Shown here piece by piece: positions 33,988 through 44,399 of a stretch of 64,000 bases of DNA. Both the position numbers and the translations under genes were made by a program. The stretch spans positions 166,090,813 through 166,154,812 of the forward strand of contig JAUPFV010000002.1 of NCBI GenBank assembly GCA_036936605.1. Direction: 5' to 3'. The notes beneath the pieces were generated by a model. That model was not told where the DNA came from. It did no database searches and saw only the letters and a program-made list of their open reading frames with translations. The stretch is from Limnanthes douglasii subsp. nivea. Taxonomy: Eukaryota; Streptophyta; Magnoliopsida; Brassicales; Limnanthaceae. The number at the start of each line of letters is the position of its first letter. Within the stretch, counting starts at the first letter, position 1.

Positions 33988-34386
33988 TTACAAATACATA
34001 AACACTAACCCTACTACAATCAAGCATAGAAAAAGAACCCTAATTATAATCTTCTGCCAGCGACACTTAGCTTCCAACTTCCCAATTTTCTTCAATAGGC
34101 AATTAATAACCATCTTTGACTTATAATTAAGAAGGTGGATCAACCCACCTAAAATACCCACAGTGCATATTTCTCTGCGTAAATGGGTATTGTAAAACAA
34201 TTAGCAAAAAATTAACTTAAACACATGTAAATCTAAAAACACACTTACCCCAAAATTTATACAGCCTGTAAACCTCCTACCTGGATTGGTGCGAGTCCAG
34301 GATATACGAGTCACACTGTGTATACCACAATAACAGAGACCTTCCCCCATCGAATTGATAGAAACTTTGGATGTACTGTGAGACAT
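33988..34386 (-). pseudogene. GRF-type zinc-finger small membrane protein gene (one frameshift)
   Basis: Exon 1 (34386-34249) encodes 46 residues from ATG, with CYCGIHSVTRISWTRTNPGR and RFTGCINFG. After an intron 34248-34175 (GTAAGT...GCAG) exon 2 begins in phase RNMHCGYFRWVDPPS. Together these give the four cysteines and the F/Y-RW-DPP motif of GRF zinc fingers (nucleic-acid binding). In that frame a stop follows at 34129-34127. One base out of phase the sequence continues CLLKKIGKLEAKCRWQK and a hydrophobic segment, IIIRVLFLCLIVVGLVFMYL, then stops at 33988. GRF finger, short coiled coil and C-terminal membrane anchor is a common plant architecture, so a single indel probably broke the gene. 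Confidence 0.75.
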
Positions 34387-34619
34387 GATTATGAGTGTGG
34401 ATATCGATGATAGAGGAGAGAGGAGAAGGAAATGGAATGAGGGTTAGTCTTCTGGTTTAGGTTGGAACGATAGAGAAGGAGATGAAATTTAGGGTTGATA
34501 GAAGGGGTTTAAGTGAGAATGAGAACGAGACAAGGCTGGGTTAGAGATGAGTTTATGGCTAACCGGGTTATAATATCTAAATGGGTCGGGTTTAAGGTTT
34601 GAAAGAAGGGTAAAAGAAA

Positions 34620-34857
34620 TAGGTTAAAATAAAAATTGATTTTACTTTTTTTACTGTTGCCACATCAGCGTCCTACGTGGATCGCTGATGTGGCTGGTCA
34701 AAGGGTATTGTGGGAACAAATGTTGGGCTAGACTCGAAAAGGATGGTTTTATTCTAGTTTCTAAAACGATAAGGGCCACTTTATTACAACCTCAAATGTA
34801 AGGGACCAACTTGTTACAAGTGGCAAACGTGAAGGATGACTGGTGTTTTTTACCCCC
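34620..34857. repeat. MULE right terminal region
   Basis: Contains the perfect inverted repeat GCCACATCAGCG (34659-34670) and complement (34683-34694) around TCCTACGTGGAT, then text of the type GGGACCAACTTGTTACAAGT, ending TGACTGGTGTTTTTTACCCC at about 34857. Plant MULE ends commonly combine these features. The partner terminal repeat (start GGGGTAAAAAACACCAGTCA) was not found in the window. Confidence 0.55.
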
Positions 34858-35364
34858 TATCCACCAATATCCTTTGATCCTTGAATACTTTTGGGTTCCT
34901 GGTTGCAAAATTATCTCAGAGTGCCGATTCTAGGAGGTTCTCATTAAGTTGTATCAGAGACATATTGAAAGTTGGGTATTCTGTTTTTTATTAATGTTTT
35001 CGTCATCTATCTTATATTCTTACTATGTTTGTGATAATTTAAGTGTTTAGTGTGATGATTTCATTTTGAATAACTAAATTTTTATCTGATTTTAAAACAA
35101 AATCGTCATCTATTATATATTCTCACTATGTTTGTGATGATTTGAGCGTTTAATGTGATGATTTCATTTTGAATTACAAAATTCTAATATGTTTTGCCCT
35201 AGTTATAGTTGTTTGAATTTTAAATATGTAGAACTTCGTTTTAGGTACTGTTTTTCCTCTTCATATTCCTACGAAAATGGATTTAGATATGTTCAATGGT
35301 TTAGATAAATTGAAGAACTTTCAGAGGACTTGTTGCTGGTGATGTTTTTTTGCTTTTGCAGAAT

Positions 35365-35750
35365 AGGATGCCTAATCCAAATAATGAACAAAACAATAAG
35401 CTCAACAACAACAAGCTTCTGATTGAGGCTATGAAAAAGTTATTAGACACCAAGTTAAATGCCTTTCGCCAAGAGCTTTTATCAACCACTAATCAAAAGC
35501 AGAACCGTTCACGACAAAGCAATCCAAGAAAAATCTACGAACAACCTAAACTATTCAGAAATAAAGCACCTACTGATTCTGATGAACACGTGAGCAATTC
35601 ATCTCAAAACAAGGAGAGAACGCACCATAGACGTGCAAGAGAGGGCAACGAACGTGTGCAGACAATGCTGGAGGTCTCAAGATTAAGATTCCACCATTCT
35701 ATTGAAAAAAGTGATCCAGATGCATATTTGGAATGAGAAAATAGGATTGA
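35365..35750 (+). pseudogene. GypG gag N-terminal part
   Basis: The open frame 35350-35736 (128 residues; the GypD-equivalent ATG is at about 35368) reads NNKLLIEAMKKLLDTKLNAF, then RRAREGNERVQTMLEVS and SDPDAYLE before a stop. It aligns with the start of GypD gag, but around MLEVSRLRFHH it is out of frame relative to GypD (GGLKIKIPPFHG), then returns. Downstream, RALMRNLIVPSHYHRELN-like residues occur up to about 35960. Confidence 0.75.
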
Positions 35751-35959
35751 ACTCGTTTTTAATACACTACACATAGATCAATCGAGTAAGGGTTGCTACT
35801 AAATAGTTCTATGACTATGCTCTTAGTTGGTGGGATCAACTATTCATGAAGGCGTAATGGAGAACATTTGTTAGATATATGGACCCAAATAAAAGCCATT
35901 ATGAGAAATTTAATTGTCCCTAGTCATTACCACCGTGAGTTGAATCTGAACGCAAGAAG

Positions 35960-36775
35960 ATTAACACAAAGAAGCAGCCGCACCAACACAGCGAGTGAAT
36001 CTGTGGTAAGAATCTTGGTTTAAAATGGAGAAGCATCGAGCACCTTACAAGCTTTAGTGGCTTAACGATAATGGAGAAATAAAAGTTAGCAACCAAGTAC
36101 AAGTTTCCTTAGCCATGGGTAAGGATGAAGATGAAGTCTTGTTTAACGTTCTACAAATGAAGGCTAGTCACATACTCTTAGGAAAGCCATGAAAATCTGA
36201 TTGTAATCTTATGCATGATGGATTCACCAATCGCAATACATTTGAGTTCCAATGGAGGAAACCTAGTCTAGTTTCTATAACTCTACAAGAAGTTTACAAA
36301 GATCAAAAGCATATGAGAACTAGGAGAGACGGTAACTAAACATTCGAATTTCTATAAAAAAGCTGGCGAGGTTAAGAAACCTATGCTATTGTTTGTGTCT
36401 AAAGAAACTCTCATGAGTTTCACTAACTTGACATTGGTGCTGCCAAGTGAGATGAGTTCTCTTTTGTAGGAATTTGTAGATGTATTCCATCATGAAAATT
36501 CCAAGGGGCTTCCACCAATTAGAGGCATCAAACACCAAATAGATTTTGTGTTTGGAGCCTCACTTCCTAACAAACCTGCTTATAAATCTAATCTACTCAA
36601 GTATTACCATCATATGCCTGATTATATGATATGTTAGATAAATTGCATGGTTCTAGCATATTTTCTAAGATTAATCTTAAAAGTGGTTATCATCAAATAA
36701 TGAAAGAAGGGGATGAGTGGAAGACTACCTTTAAAACTATGCTTGGACTATATAAATGGTTAGCAATGATAAAGG
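35960..36775 (+). pseudogene. GypG protease and RT remnants joined by deletions
   Basis: At about 35972 gag sequence (RRLTQR) jumps to protease sequence (ASESVVRIL), skipping about 650 bp present in GypD. Protease-end and linker residues follow with many stops to about 36590. A second deletion removes the RT start. Then [20 protein letters not shown] and [19 protein letters not shown] appear (36630-36765), and homology ends. Confidence 0.7.
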
Positions 36776-37169
36776 CATAATCTATCGCGCCTCAGCGGGT
36801 AGGGTAAATTACGAGCATTTTTTTCTTGATATATAAGTCTGTCATACAAAATAGTAAAGTAAACAATGTTGAGGGCTTAAATTGTAATGATGAATCTATG
36901 AGTAGGTATAGAGTAATAAAGGGGTGGAATATACTAAAATGGGTCATCCATGTGGGTTTAAGCCCACCACTTATACTATATAAAACAAGATTCCTTTTGG
37001 GGGGAAAGGTGAATAATTAATATATTACAACTACATTTTGGATCTCTCTCTCTCTCTCTAAACTCAATTCCAACATTATCTGAAAGTAGAATCGGGTCCG
37101 GATATTTCGGGAGTGATCAGTGTGTAATGGCGATACAAATTTGATAAAAGACCTTTCAGCTATGATACC
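36776..37169 (-). other. probable leader of GypM, with a CT microsatellite
   Basis: On the minus strand a site reading GGTATCATAGCTGAAAGG (about 37163-37146) follows the LTR fragment at 37170-37600 and resembles a methionine-tRNA primer site. A (CT) run lies at 37041-37060. No gag-like protein could be read before the junction with GypG near 36776. Confidence 0.4.
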
Positions 37170-37600
37170 CCATGGTATATGTACGAAAGTGATTTTGATT
37201 TGTTTTTGTTCGGAGAACACTCGCAAATGAAATCAGATGAAAAGTATGAAAAGTCAGATGATGGATTAAGTTGTGCCACAAAAAGGATGGTAAAGCCTTT
37301 GATAATTAGAACTAACCTCGCTTCTCACAAGAATAGTTATAGATAGATTTTCCCTTAACAAATATTTTGAGAAGAAATTGTTTTTTATTACTTCATTCAA
37401 TCTAAACCATACAAATATTATAAGGCTTTACCATTTAAAAGAGAATTAAATAAATTTAAAAACTTTAAAAGTAACTATTAGATAATAAATACGAAAATAA
37501 CTCTCATTGACTTCTGAATTTAATCATTTTTATTTACTCTATAAGATCTCCTCTTAGTGGCCTTGACGAAATGCGATGGCATTTCTAAAATGACTTTAAA
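37170..37600 (-). mobile_element. GypM: minus-strand LTR related to GypL
   Basis: Reverse complement of 37230-37450 contains CACAAGAATAG-type text matching the GypL right LTR: CTATTCTTGTGAGAAGCGAG, AAAATATTTGTTAAGGG and ATCAAAGGCTTTACCATCC against ATCAAAGGCTTTCTCAACACC. Order and spacing are conserved over at least 200 bp. It is followed on the minus strand by a primer-site-like sequence, so it is probably a 5' LTR. Confidence 0.6.
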
Positions 37601-39064
37601 GTAAATTTATGGCCTTTAACACTTAGCAATATCATCTTGAATTATTGTTACAAATTAAAACAGATTTATCACATTGTTTGGTCCGATTTAAACCATTTCC
37701 AATGAAGTAAATAAATTTTAAGTTGGCTCATATTATTTTGGCTCGTAAGGCTCTCCACAGCTTGTTGAACTCTCCACGAAGTTCCCTTGCTATTAAGCAA
37801 GTTATAGGACCAATTCTAATAGTTGGTATTTTGACGATCTCATGTTAGTCTTCAACCATATCTGTTTGGATGTACTCATCAAATAAGTTACAATCTTGAA
37901 GTTAAAAGTTCATACCCAATTGAGTCTTTATCAAACCAAAGTACTGAGCCAATTAGCGATGGACTCGTAAAACTCTTGAGATTTTTAGCATTATCTTTGC
38001 TTCATTTAAAACCCTTCTTCGGTCTAAATGCCCTTGAGAAAAAAATCTATGTTATGGAAAGGGAAATGGTACAAATAAAAGTAATATTTCCTCTCCTTTT
38101 GATTTATTAATAGTCAGTTATCTCATATGCAAATACTTTGTTCATTTTAATAGTAGCATGAAGTTGAAAGATAAATATTTTGAAAAAAAACTATTTAGAA
38201 TTTCTTGTGTAAGTATACAAGTTATCCATAGTCATTTTAAAGTATAATGAGAGGATAATCAAAATAAATTATAATATTGCTATTGAAATTTCTCTTGTTT
38301 ATGTTCTTGTTAGGCTAAAACTTTCTATTTTGATAAGACGGTAATACTAAGTTTGTATTGATTTAATGATGAGGAGAGTGCTTATGGAAAATTGGAAGGC
38401 CTTCTTACATGTCGCAGACGTAAAGATGTATTATTGATTAATAATGTGTGCTGCCTCTTTGGTTTCTTTTCTTATAACTATTAGATTGTATTTAATCCTA
38501 GTCACTCATCTTCAAAACCATCTAGTTTTTATTTACTAAATAATTTAAAGATGTGATTTAGTAACCTTCTCTTTAAATATTTGTCTTCTTCTTCATTCCA
38601 TTACTTTATAGCCTTCACCATTTTTCTCTCATTTAAATTTATTTATCATATTTTCATATTCTATCTTTGTTAATAAAAGTTTGTCAATTTAGAATTCGTC
38701 ATTCCCTCCCGTTTATAAATTTTATTACTTTTAACTTTTTATTCCAAAAATTGAAAGAACAATAGATGTAAATATTCTAGGAATAAAGATGAAATCTTTG
38801 ATAGCAATAACATGGGTCACATCCCCATTTTGGACATCCTTCCTATATTTTGTCTGATAAACACGATAATTTCACTAAAGACTTTGTAGAATCGCATGAA
38901 GTCTTGGAGGTTGAACCTTTTCAAGAAACACCACAATTCTCAACTCCCAATATTGAGAATTATGTATTCATAATCCTATAGGATCTAACTCTATATGTTA
39001 TTTTTCCAAAACTAGAAATTGGGATCTCTCGATCTTGAACCCAGAAAAGTTTGTCCCAGTAAAT
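37601..39064. other. AT-rich sequence without recognised genes
   Basis: No open frame longer than 60 codons and no recognised element. Possibly decayed LTR or intergenic sequence. Confidence 0.5.
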
Positions 39065-39170
39065 GTGCTAAAAAGTTGAGGAAAATGATATATATATATA
39101 TATATTCGAAGAGGTCTCCTCGTCGCCAGTGAACACCATCCTTATTTCATTTTCTTCAACTTTTTAGCAC
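39065..39170. repeat. inverted repeat with 24-bp arms
   Basis: GTGCTAAAAAGTTGAGGAAA..ATGA (39065-39088) pairs with its near-exact complement at 39147-39170, one mismatch, around a 58-nt loop with a (TA)n run. It could be the end of a small foldback element; nothing else supports that. Confidence 0.75.
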
Positions 39171-39779
39171 CATAAATATTCAATATGGTGTTTTTAGGAA
39201 GAAACTTGAATGGAAAACACGTGCTTATGTTGAGATTCAACTTTAAAAGCAAGTAGAGACTCATGTTCATGTTAGGGATGATAAAATAGTGATTTTTTAT
39301 TTATTTGTTTAATATTGAGCTTTAGCTCCATCTTAGGTGATACTTTTTATCATTTTTTGAGCAAACACGCACACACCTCAATCAGTTGGTTCCCAATAGG
39401 TGTAAAACTCTTAACGTTGAATACTTCTTAGCACTAGCGACTCTAATTTCTAAGGCACAAAGGACCTATTATTATTTCACGATGGTAAATAACACTAAAA
39501 TTGTAAGTAATTTTGATAAAAATGGAAGTAATGAGTTTATTTATGTATCTTTCAACTTTAAGACAAATGAAAAAGACAAATAGTTTATAGTATATCGATG
39601 TTGTAAAATAAAAACTGAGTTTTCTCTTTATACTTGTTTTCAAATTTGTTTAAAGGGTCTAGTTATTCTTGTGCTCGCCTTTATTAAGTTGATCTATTTA
39701 TTAATTGTGCATAATATGGAAGAAGATTTATCACGATCGTGCTCCCTAGCCCGAGATTATTTACATTCTAATTTTTGAG
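39171..39779. other. AT-rich sequence without recognised genes
   Basis: Short open frames on both strands of the same interval (39386-39643) show no motif. Nothing is supported. Confidence 0.5.
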
Positions 39780-40500
39780 TTAGCTAGGCAGTGGAACAAC
39801 GATTATCACATTATCATGGTAGTTCAGAACTTCATGTATAGCGCATTGTGGCATGGTATGGCCAAAGATCTTACTTTTAGTGTCTTGGATGTTGGAGCTA
39901 AGACTACTATTGTGGCACCGTATGAAGCTATAAGGGCCAAAGTCCAGACCAACCCTTACGACCAAAAAACTACATTTTGGAGAGCTACACATGCCCGATT
40001 AGTTAAAAGTCAATCTAAATAGCCAATTATGACAATTGATAACAAAACGTTTGTCCAACTTGGCAATCATCCTCCCATAAAACTCTTGAAACTAAGGTGG
40101 TTGATCTGAAGGTGGAACCTATTGATCCCAAAGTTACAATAGAAACTTCTCTTAAATAGCTACTATCCACTGATCTTTCATCTGCCAAATTTCATTTTGT
40201 TGTTAAACATCATTTTAAGTAGGATGTTGAAAATGAATCTATTAATAATGAAGTATGTTAATATTGAGGTTCAACTTCTTCTACCAACGTATTTCCTTCA
40301 AATCTTACATCCACCAAAATGCCAATGGTTGCTTCTCCTATTCCGAAGAGCCTTATTGGGGATGTTTAAATTTGTTCTCCAAGATTTTTGGATATTGGTA
40401 ATGAATTTTTTACGAAAGGATACTAAAAGCAATAAAATTGAATAAAAAGAAACGAAGACTTTTTTACTTGGTTCATCCAAAATGGGCTACGTCTAAAGAA
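39780..40500 (+). repeat. unidentified dispersed repeat with protein-like frames, copy 1 (copy 2 at 53400-53930)
   Basis: The frame 39816-40022 (68 residues, VAPYEAIRAKVQTNPYDQ) and the following stretch align with 53400-53930. Shared landmarks are the ATCCTCCCATAAAACTCTTG / GTCCTCCCATCAAGACTATTG region, GTGGTTGATCTGAAGG / GTGGGTGATCTGAAGG, and CATCTGCCAAA / CGTCTGCCAAA. Both copies are broken. The protein is not recognised. Confidence 0.5.
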
Positions 40501-40504
40501 CACT

Positions 40505-40640
40505 ACATATTTTCACTACATCAAAATAGAGTGTTTACAATGACACAAAACCATAATAGGATGGGTGAAATATATAATAAAATATTAGGACAAAAACCAT
40601 TAGGAAAAAAATACTAGTATGACAAAAGCTCAGACAAAAT
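40505..40640 (-). repeat. LTR-like fragment similar to the CopF LTR
   Basis: Shares with 57060-57165, in the same direction, the ordered words ACAATGACACAAAACCATAATAGGATGGGTGAAAT / ATAATGACCCAAAACCCTAATAGGATGTGTGAAAT (each quoted in part) and a later CCATTAGGA. The piece is isolated here, with no coding sequence attached. Confidence 0.45.
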
Positions 40641-41354
40641 CTCTAATAACAACTAGAATATTGTGCAACTTAGCCTTTCTTTTGAAATATGATGTTTCAC
40701 AAGTGTGAAGCGAGTCATGTCCGATCAAGGTCCACATAAACATAATAATCTCCCACTGGAAGATTGTCACATCACAACACACTCTAACTCCACTTCAAAC
40801 AAACTTGGCATGCCAATCATTGCAACAACTCTATTAACAATCTATGTTTCCGAAGGAAAAAAACATTTAAAAGTAACATTCTATACTTTTTATTTATTAG
40901 TAGCTATCTCATGGGAAGATATTTTACTTATTTTAATATTGGCATGATTTAGACAGTAAATATGATGAACAATGCTTCAGATTGCCTCATTTTTTGAGAA
41001 AACTTGTATGTGCTTTTGTCAGTTGGCTCCGAATTATATCTCGGTTATTCTTTCACGGTTATTCTTTCATTCTTTTATCATTGAATACTTTTTATCTAAC
41101 CATGGTAAGTAGTGTTGGGATTGTCAATGATATTTCCTTCTTTTTATAAAACATAGAAGAGTGAGTTTGTTTATGAACATACAGGTGAAAAAGTGAAAAC
41201 CTTTATAGTTTTTCAATGTTACAAACCAAAAAATGATTATATTTTTATACTTTTATTTTTTCTAATTTGCTTGAAAAATTATTTATTAATGTTTATTAAG
41301 TTTATCTGTGTATTTGTTGTGAAAAAATTGAGAAGATGTATTGTGATTGTGTTC
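40641..41354. other. sequence left of CopK, no gene recognised
   Basis: Short open frames at 40705-40947 and 41193-41414 have no motif. Flank of the CopK insertion. The five bases before 41355 are TGTTC. Confidence 0.5.
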
Positions 41355-41673
41355 TGTCAAGTATTCACCGTCGACCAGAGCTGTCATACAAAACGACAGC
41401 CCAGAGAGAGGTGACGATCGAGACAGACAGCAGATTGAAGTGTTTACCTAGGGCTAAGTCAATACGCGTGATGGACATGCGTTTTGGGCGAATGAGAGAG
41501 ATAAGCTTTGTATTTTTTTTTGTTATTTTTCATTCACTGTAGCGCTTGATTTATATACAAGTACAGGCTGTAACAAACTATGGAATATTCAATAGTTTGT
41601 TACACAATTCTGTTCATTAATACATGGACTGTTTGGTTACACGAATAGCACATGGAGCATCTTCCTATCTTCA
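41355..41673 (+). mobile_element. CopK 5' LTR with inverted core
   Basis: Begins TGTCAAGTATTCACC and ends CTTCA before the primer site. Its first 130 bp and last 12 bp match the downstream LTR in the same direction, but 41490-41661 matches 52883-53054 only as reverse complement. About 90 bp found in the other LTR (52797-52882) is absent at this junction. The TATA element therefore points the wrong way in this copy. Confidence 0.9.
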
Positions 41674-41676
41674 ACT

Positions 41677-41689
41677 TGGTATCATAGCC
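41677..41689 (+). promoter_or_regulatory. CopK primer-binding site
   Basis: TGGTATCATAGCC, three bases after the LTR end, differs by one base from TGGTATCAGAGCC, the complement of the initiator methionine tRNA 3' end used by most plant copia elements. Confidence 0.9.
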
Positions 41690-41704
41690 ATTCCGATCAT
41701 TCGA

Positions 41705-43165
41705 ATGGCAAACTCTACTGAATCTCTATCTCTATCTTCAGACTCCATAGGATCCATCTTTCCCAATAATCCATCTATTGCTCCAAGGAATCTACAACTG
41801 CATTCAATAAATAATGCAAACAATATCAGGCTTGATAGAAGTAACTATCTCCTATGGAAAATAGTTGTGTTACCAATGATCAAAGTTAACAAACTAGGAG
41901 GCTATATCTCAGGTGAGAAGACTTACCCTCCTAAGTTTACTACTGATAATAAGGGAAATGTCTCTGAGAATCCAGATCATGAAGAGTGGATCTCAAAAGA
42001 CCAGCTGCTACTTGGTTGGTTGTATTCAACCATGATCCCTGAGATAGCAGCTCAATTGATGGAAGAAGAGACCTCTAAAGGTATTTGGGAAGTAGCTGGT
42101 AAATTGTATGGCTCACAAACAAGAGCCAGGGTCACCTATTATAAAGCAGAGTTCCAGAGAACTCACAAAGGAACTATGGATATGATAGAGTACTTGAACA
42201 AAATAAAGATGATCTTTGATAATCTCATTCTTGCAGGATGTCTTACCTCAATGGATGATCTGATCACTCAGGTTCTTGCAGGACTTGATGGTGATTACAC
42301 TCCCATAGTGGTGAATCTTGTTGACAAAGAAGGCATGACTTGGCTTTGTCTGCAGACTAGTCTTCTAACCTTTGAGAGTAGGTTGGAACAACTTATTGAC
42401 CTGCAAAATACAATGTTAACCATTAGCATGTCAAGTGCTAATTATGTACAAAGAAATGATACAAAACAACAAGTCAGTAATGCAAGTCCAAGAGGATACT
42501 CTAGACAGAATAGAAACTTCAATAGAAATTTCAAGGGCAGATCTAATTCTAACTACAGAGGCCGAGGCAGTTTCTATAGGGGCAGATGTGGTAGGTTTGC
42601 TCAGCACAAACCAATGTGTCAAATTTGTAGCAGGTATGGTCACTCTGCTATAGTCCGCTACTATAGAGATGACCCATCAGTTATGGGGTCAACATCTTCA
42701 GAGCATCCTAAGTCCGAAGGAGATCATAGTGCTTTGTTTGTTGCTCAAGAAACAACACCAGAGGGAGTGTGGTATGCTGACAGTAGTGCCAGCCACCATG
42801 TCACAGGTAGTACCAGTCAAATGACTCAGAAACATGACTGTTCAGGTAACAAGCATGTCCTAGTTGGTAGTGGTGAGAGACTTTCAATCTCTCACATTGG
42901 TGAAACCTCACTGCAATCCCTAACTAAACAGCCTATCATCCTTAAACCTATACTTCATGTTCCTAAAATCAATAAGAATATTCTTTATATTTCTCATCTT
43001 ACAAGTTATAACTATGTTTTTGTTGAATTTCACAAAGTTTTTTGTCTTGTGAAGGACAAGGTAACAGGGAATATACTGCTCAAAGGGAGGTATGCAGATG
43101 TGCTATATAGGATGGACACTCTTTCTAAATCTCTACCTATCAAGTCAGTTAGTCACAGTTCATAA
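41705..43165 (+). CDS. CopK gag and protease (open frame, stop before integrase)
   Basis: The ATG 16 bp after the primer site is taken as start (MANSTESLSLSSDS); an in-frame ATG upstream lies in the LTR. About 486 codons are open. The gag region has LDRSNYLLWKIVVLPMIK, YPPKF, LLLGWLYSTMIPEIAAQL and FQRTHKGTMDMIEYLNKIK (a copia gag of the UBN2 type), then a glycine/arginine-rich stretch. In the zinc knuckle, CQICSRYGHSAIVRYYR, the last cysteine is arginine. The protease motif is WYADSSASHHVTG (DSSAS instead of the usual D-S/T-G-AS). An in-frame TAA at 43163 cuts it from integrase. The product would coat and package the RNA, but it lacks a canonical knuckle and protease. Confidence 0.85.
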   Translation: MANSTESLSLSSDSIGSIFPNNPSIAPRNLQLHSINNANNIRLDRSNYLLWKIVVLPMIKVNKLGGYISGEKTYPPKFTTDNKGNVSENPDHEEWISKDQLLLGWLYSTMIPEIAAQLMEEETSKGIWEVAGKLYGSQTRARVTYYKAEFQRTHKGTMDMIEYLNKIKMIFDNLILAGCLTSMDDLITQVLAGLDGDYTPIVVNLVDKEGMTWLCLQTSLLTFESRLEQLIDLQNTMLTISMSSANYVQRNDTKQQVSNASPRGYSRQNRNFNRNFKGRSNSNYRGRGSFYRGRCGRFAQHKPMCQICSRYGHSAIVRYYRDDPSVMGSTSSEHPKSEGDHSALFVAQETTPEGVWYADSSASHHVTGSTSQMTQKHDCSGNKHVLVGSGERLSISHIGETSLQSLTKQPIILKPILHVPKINKNILYISHLTSYNYVFVEFHKVFCLVKDKVTGNILLKGRYADVLYRMDTLSKSLPIKSVSHSS

Positions 43166-44075
43166 GTTCATTTGTCTAATGTCTCTTTGAGTCCTTCTAA
43201 TGTGTTTGCTAGTAGTGTTTCTGAGTCTCTTAAAGATGGATGGCATATGAAGCTTGGCCATCCATCTCAGCATGTTCTAGCTAATGTTCTCAAGTCATGT
43301 AATCTTCAATCTATTTCAAGAAATGATAGCAGTTTTTGTGAGGCTTGCCAGTTAGGCAAGTCTCACAGTCTTTCCTACTCTACATCTACTTCTCATGCTA
43401 GTAATGTTCTAGACCTTATTCACACTGATGTCTGGAAGCCTGCTCCTATTTTATCCACTAAGGGGTTTAGATACTATGTGTTGTTTCTTGATGGCTTTTC
43501 TAGGAACTCTTGGGTATATCCTATTAAAACCAAATGTGAAGTTCTTGAGGTGTTTAAGGCCTTTAAGGTTCTTGTTGAAACACAGTTTGAGAGAAGAATT
43601 AAAGTTGTTCAAAGTAACTGGGGGGGAGAGTTCAGGCCTTTGGCTACCTTAGCTAAAGAGAGTGGTTTCCTATAAAGAAGATCCTCCCCTTACACATCAG
43701 TCCAGAATGGTAGGGTCGAGGCAAACACCGGCATCTGGTGGAAACTAGCTTAACCTTACTTGCTCAGTCTCACCTACCCTATAAATTCTGGGTTGAAGCC
43801 TTTGAAACCAGCATTTATCTTATCAACAGACTACCCACCCCCACTCTACAAAATGTTTCACCCTTTGAAGTATTATTTCATAAAAAACCTAACTATTTAG
43901 TCTTAAAGACATTTGGATGTGCCTGCTTTCCCTGCCTCAAGCCTTACCAAACACACAAGTTTCAATTTCACTCTTTCAAATGTGTCTTTCTGGGTTATTG
44001 TCAAAGTCACAAAGGGTACAAATATCTGAGTCCTACAGGGAGAGTCTATCTGTCTAGAAATGTGGTTTTTTAATG
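43166..44075 (+). pseudogene. CopK integrase
   Basis: In the same frame after the TAA come the pre-integrase domain (WHMKLGHPSQHVLANVLK and FCEACQLGKSHSLSYSTS) and the core start (LIHTDVWKPAPIL, YYVLFLDGFSRNSWVYPIK). The next box reads VVQSNWGGEFRPL where copia elements have SDNGGEF, so the second catalytic aspartate is lost. A stop at 43673 and a frameshift follow. 43738-44073 continues LPYKFWVEAFETSIYLINRL and FGCACFPCLKPY and FLGYCQSHKGYKYL. The glutamate of the core falls in the damaged part (43690-43737). Confidence 0.85.
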
Positions 44076-44399
44076 AAACTGACTTTCCTTTTAGTTCAGG
44101 GTTTCTTAACTATCCTCAAATTAGCCAGTCTCATGTTGAGTTTGTCAATATTTGGCTTCATACTCTCTCTACACATCTGAATTCTGAAAGAGTGACTCTT
44201 GGCAATTATCCTACATCTGATCCTCCAACTGACCAACACACTTCTTAGTATGCTGCACAATCAAAGCATCAGACTAATGTTCCTGACCCTCCAACACTCA
44301 TCTCACCACCCACACTACCTAATCTTCACACAGACACCTTACAATCTTTACCCACAGTCTCACAACACACACATCTTGACAATCATTCATACCAACAGA

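Larger units (their letters stand above)
32667..34857. mobile_element. right part of a Mutator-like element (MULE) with two convergent genes
   Basis: Three pieces support this: a plus-strand exon pair resembling a transposase C-terminus (32667-32868), a minus-strand GRF zinc-finger gene (33988-34386), and a right end (about 34620-34857) in the style of plant MULE terminal inverted repeats ending TGGTGTTTTTTACCCC. The left part, including most of the transposase and the left terminal repeat, is missing at the junction with TatB. Immediately right of the end, GypD-family LTR sequence begins. Convergent two-gene layout is known in maize MuDR; the companion gene here is of another type. Confidence 0.5.
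34858..36775 (+). mobile_element. GypG: truncated relative of GypD
   Basis: Starts with the last 110 bp of a GypD-family LTR (ATCCTTTGATCCTTGAATAC, then CAGAGTGCCGATTCTAGGAG), a degenerate primer site, leader, gag, and pieces of protease and RT. It ends near 36775 shortly after the RT residues [15 protein letters not shown]. Two internal deletions relative to GypD (gag to protease, and within RT) and many point changes make it non-functional. The rest of its 5' LTR should lie beyond the MULE, which appears to have inserted here. Confidence 0.8.
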
